A stretch of 14,958 nt of DNA, from contig JAEVZK010000022.1 in assembly GCA_023392285.1 (NCBI GenBank), forward strand, positions 1-14,958. The letters are read 5' to 3'. The notes below the pieces were generated by a model. It saw nothing but the letters and a program-made list of their open reading frames with translations. It did no database searches and was not told where the DNA came from. Within the stretch, counting starts at the first letter, position 1. Each line of letters begins with the position of its first letter. The stretch comes from Armatimonadota bacterium. Its GTDB lineage: Bacteria; Armatimonadota; Fimbriimonadia; Fimbriimonadales; Fimbriimonadaceae. Shown here piece after piece: positions 13,304 to 14,958 of the stretch. Position numbers and translations under genes: made by a program.

Positions 13304-14083
13304 ATGCTTGCGCTTCTCATATGCGGACTCCTGCAAGGGGCGAATGCTGGCCACAGCGATGTCACCCTCGTGAGCAAGTTCTCAGCCTACGAACCAGAAT
13401 CACCGTTCACCGTTGCGCTGCGGTTCAAGATAGAACCGGGTTGGCACATCTACTGGCGAAATCCAGGAGATTCAGGTCAGGAGCCTCGCGTCAAGTGGTC
13501 CCTCCCACCAAATTGGAGGGTGGATGAGATTCGTTGGCCCGCTCCCAAGGTGCTTTCGGAAGCTGGCATTACCACGTTCGTTTATGAAAAAGAGGTGTTT
13601 TTGCTCGCCACCATCCATCCGCGTGGGCGGCAGTCGATTGCAAAACTCGGAGCCGAGGTGAGCTGGCTGGTGTGCAGCGATGTTTGCTTGCCGGAATCCA
13701 AATCCTTGGCGGTCTCGATACCGTCGGCCAAGCAATCGGTGCTCGGCCCAGCAGCCCCCGCCATCGATCAGGTCGGTCAGATGTTGCCGAGGAGAGGCAC
13801 AGAGAGAGGCGTCGCTTCGGTCAAGTCGCATGGAATCGAGCTTGCGATAGACGGCCTCAGACGGGGGAATTATCGATTCTTTCCTTACGAGACCAACATC
13901 GTTGGAAACGAGGAGACGCAAACCGGAACTTGGAAGGGGGATCGATTCGTTTTGAAGTTAAAGCAAAGCGACTATTTCGATTCAAAAGCGAGACGCCTCA
14001 AGGGAATTCTCGTGCGAATTCAAGATTCTTCTACCGAAGGCGAGCGACCAATCGAAATCGACGTACCATTATTGAAAAGTTAG
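13304..14083 (+). CDS. Secreted DsbD N-terminal-domain protein (thiol:disulfide interchange type), no membrane domain
   Basis: The 259-residue protein has a short signal peptide (MLALLICGLL, probable cleavage after QGANA at residue 15) and then the DsbD/ScsB alpha-domain pattern: GWHIYWRNPGDSG (46-58), WPAPK (78-82), FVYEKEVFL (92-100) and WLVCSDVCLPESKSL (121-135). In DsbD the two domain cysteines receive electrons from the membrane domain and pass them to periplasmic partners. Here Cys124 and Cys128 (CxxxC) are the only cysteines of the predicted mature protein. The DsbD transmembrane and C-terminal thioredoxin domains are absent. The frame has a stop at 13295, so ATG 13304 is the first possible start. 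It is followed 9 bp later by a secreted redoxin, suggesting a thiol-transfer pair. The region after about residue 140 is beta-rich without a recognised motif. Confidence 0.8.
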   Translation: MLALLICGLLQGANAGHSDVTLVSKFSAYEPESPFTVALRFKIEPGWHIYWRNPGDSGQEPRVKWSLPPNWRVDEIRWPAPKVLSEAGITTFVYEKEVFLLATIHPRGRQSIAKLGAEVSWLVCSDVCLPESKSLAVSIPSAKQSVLGPAAPAIDQVGQMLPRRGTERGVASVKSHGIELAIDGLRRGNYRFFPYETNIVGNEETQTGTWKGDRFVLKLKQSDYFDSKARRLKGILVRIQDSSTEGERPIEIDVPLLKS

Positions 14084-14092
14084 GAAAAAACA
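14082..14092 (+). promoter_or_regulatory. Shine-Dalgarno sequence of the redoxin gene
   Basis: AGGAAA (14082-14087), overlapping the stop codon of the DsbD-like gene (TAG 14081-14083), sits 5 nt before ATG 14093. It supports translation of the redoxin as a downstream gene of the same mRNA. Confidence 0.6.
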
Positions 14093-14713
14093 ATGAAGTT
14101 CAAGACAACCATTTTGATCGGCTTCGCGGCTTTGGCTGCGGTCGCAGTTTCGGGATTTAGATTCGCTTCTCCGGAGATCGGCGGTCCGGCTCCCGCATTT
14201 TCACTGCCTTCGGCTACCGGCAAGACGGTGAACCTTAGCGACTACAAGGGCAAGTACGTAGTCTTGGAATGGACAAATCAGGGTTGCCCGTTTGTCAAGA
14301 AGCATTACGGCAGTGGCAACATGCAAGCTACTCAGAAGTGGGCGGCAGACAAGGGAGTCGTGTGGCTGACGATTATTAGCTCCGCACCCGGCGAACAGGG
14401 GTATCTCACTGGGCCAGAAGGGGTGCAGCTTCTGAAGGAAAAGAAGATGGCTTCGACTGCCCTCCTGGTGGATGCTGACGGAAAAGTCGGGCACCTCTAC
14501 GGAGCGAAGACGACGCCTCACATGTTTATCATCAATCCGAAAGGAGAATTGATTTATCAGGGCGGGATGGACAACAAGCCGACCACGAACTTGGACGACG
14601 TTCCCGTCGCGACCAATTACGTGAAGCAAGCCTTGGAAGAGGCAATGAACGGAAAGGCCGTCAGCAATCCGTCAACTCGACCCTACGGCTGCTCGATTAA
14701 GTACAAAGACTGA
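14093..14713 (+). CDS. Secreted thioredoxin-fold redoxin (AhpC/TSA-like, CPFV type)
   Basis: The 206-residue protein has an N-terminal signal/anchor (MKFKTTILIGFAALAAVAVSG) and an AhpC/TSA-redoxin fold: GPAPAFSLPSATGKTVNLSDYKGK (31-54), VVLEWTNQGCPFVKKHYGSGNMQ (56-78), VVWLTIISSAPGEQGYL (89-105), TTPHMFIINPKGELIYQGGMD (about 140-160). Cys65 in CPFV is the likely peroxidatic or thiol-reactive residue; the usual CxxC second cysteine is replaced by Val. The C-terminal STRPYGCSIKYKD has the only other cysteine (Cys200), a conserved feature of this uncharacterised redoxin group as I recall it; the two may form a disulfide. Gene context (a DsbD-alpha-like protein 9 bp upstream) suggests that protein could reduce it outside the cytoplasm. 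No enzyme activity can be assigned from sequence alone. Confidence 0.85.
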   Translation: MKFKTTILIGFAALAAVAVSGFRFASPEIGGPAPAFSLPSATGKTVNLSDYKGKYVVLEWTNQGCPFVKKHYGSGNMQATQKWAADKGVVWLTIISSAPGEQGYLTGPEGVQLLKEKKMASTALLVDADGKVGHLYGAKTTPHMFIINPKGELIYQGGMDNKPTTNLDDVPVATNYVKQALEEAMNGKAVSNPSTRPYGCSIKYKD

Positions 14714-14721
14714 GGATCACG

Positions 14722-14755
14722 GAGAGCGCGCGAGGTTCACGCGCTCTCTCGTTTC
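14722..14755 (+). terminator. Hairpin terminator after the redoxin gene
   Basis: GAGAGCGCG (14722-14730) pairs perfectly with CGCGCTCTC (14740-14748) around a 9-nt loop, followed by TCGTTTC. It is a 9-bp GC-rich stem 8 nt after the TGA stop, with a short, imperfect T-rich tail. It lies between two convergent genes (redoxin and the discoidin-domain gene) and could slow transcription from both sides, though the minus-strand side has no T-run. Confidence 0.7.
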
Positions 14756-14756
14756 A

Positions 14757-14958
14757 TTAAGGCAATGACCGGACTAGATCCAGTTCGGCCGCACTCGTCC
14801 ACGCATTGTTATGTTGCTCCGACAGTGCCACGAACTTGAAGAATCGAGCTTCTTGCGGGTTAAAGTCGAATCGGCTCCATCCGGCAGCGTCTTTGATCGT
14901 GCTCTTGACGACAGGTGTTCCCCAATCCTTTCCATCGACGCTTAGGTACAGCTCAAAA
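14757..14958 (-). CDS. C-terminal fragment of an F5/8 type C (discoidin/CBM32-like) domain protein
   Basis: Reading the minus strand from the window edge gives 66 residues ending in TAA (14759-14757): an opening FELYLSVDGKDWGTPVV, then ARFFKFVALSEQHNNAWTSAAELDLVRSLP. This is the second half of an F5/8 type C (discoidin) domain: the strand ELYLSxDGxxWG, the RFxxFxALSE strand and the closing WTSAAELDL are characteristic. Such domains bind carbohydrate or cell-surface ligands and are often fused to secreted glycosidases or sulfatases. The start and any catalytic domain are outside the window. It converges on the redoxin gene, with a hairpin terminator in the 43-bp gap. Confidence 0.8.
   Translation of the reverse strand, partial: FELYLSVDGKDWGTPVVKSTIKDAAGWSRFDFNPQEARFFKFVALSEQHNNAWTSAAELDLVRSLP

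Noticed and set aside
1..14958. tRNA, rRNA, CRISPR array, insertion sequence or phage/defence module
   Set aside because: Gaps are too short and none shows cloverleaf, repeat-spacer or transposase features; all larger frames are accounted for by the listed genes.

Overview
The window is a densely packed, moderately GC-rich stretch of bacterial chromosome with about 14 protein genes and no RNA gene, insertion sequence, phage gene or CRISPR array that I can see. GTG and TTG starts are common. Envelope-type genes (an MlaE-family permease, a lipoprotein, a DsbD-type extracytoplasmic domain) suggest a diderm bacterium. The mix (PyrR-type pyrimidine genes, DUF4434, discoidin domain, CPFV-type redoxin, promoters set directly against start codons) would fit Armatimonadota/Fimbriimonadia-like or a neighbouring deep-branching phylum, but this is an impression and not proven.

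Layout. (1) 3-1091: the 3' part of a biotin carboxylase gene, cut by the window edge. (2) 1133-4675: a tight plus-strand operon pyrR-pyrB-pyrC-TPR lipoprotein, with start/stop overlaps at every junction. It encodes a PyrR regulator, aspartate carbamoyltransferase and a class I dihydroorotase, i.e. steps 2 and 3 of UMP synthesis. The dihydroorotase has an arginine where the family has a metal-binding histidine. (3) 4781-5965 kynureninase-like PLP enzyme and 6001-6792 MlaE-family permease, each with its own putative promoter. (4) 11116-6789, minus strand: DUF58 protein, glcE, glcF and a DUF4434 putative glycoside hydrolase. The first three overlap each other. GlcD, the catalytic partner of GlcEF, is absent, and so is the MoxR ATPase that usually goes with DUF58. 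(5) 11137-11886: an RDD membrane protein divergent from DUF58 across only 20 bp. (6) 12136-14713: recF, a DsbD N-terminal-type secreted protein and a secreted redoxin, closed by a hairpin terminator. (7) 14757-14958: the 3' end of a minus-strand gene with an F5/8 type C (discoidin) domain; its start is outside the window.

Two things stand out. First, genes that look like heads of transcription units (pyrR, kynureninase, mlaE, RDD, DUF58, DUF4434) have a TANAAT-like -10 hexamer 5-8 nt before the start codon and no Shine-Dalgarno sequence, whereas most downstream operon genes (pyrB, pyrC, glcE, glcF, redoxin) have clear Shine-Dalgarno sequences. This points to leaderless first genes. Second, the 249 bp in front of recF hold an exact 8-bp inverted repeat, several imperfect DnaA-box-like 9-mers and an AT-rich tract. 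That is worth testing as an origin or regulatory region but is not demonstrated. I found no convincing new multi-gene system.
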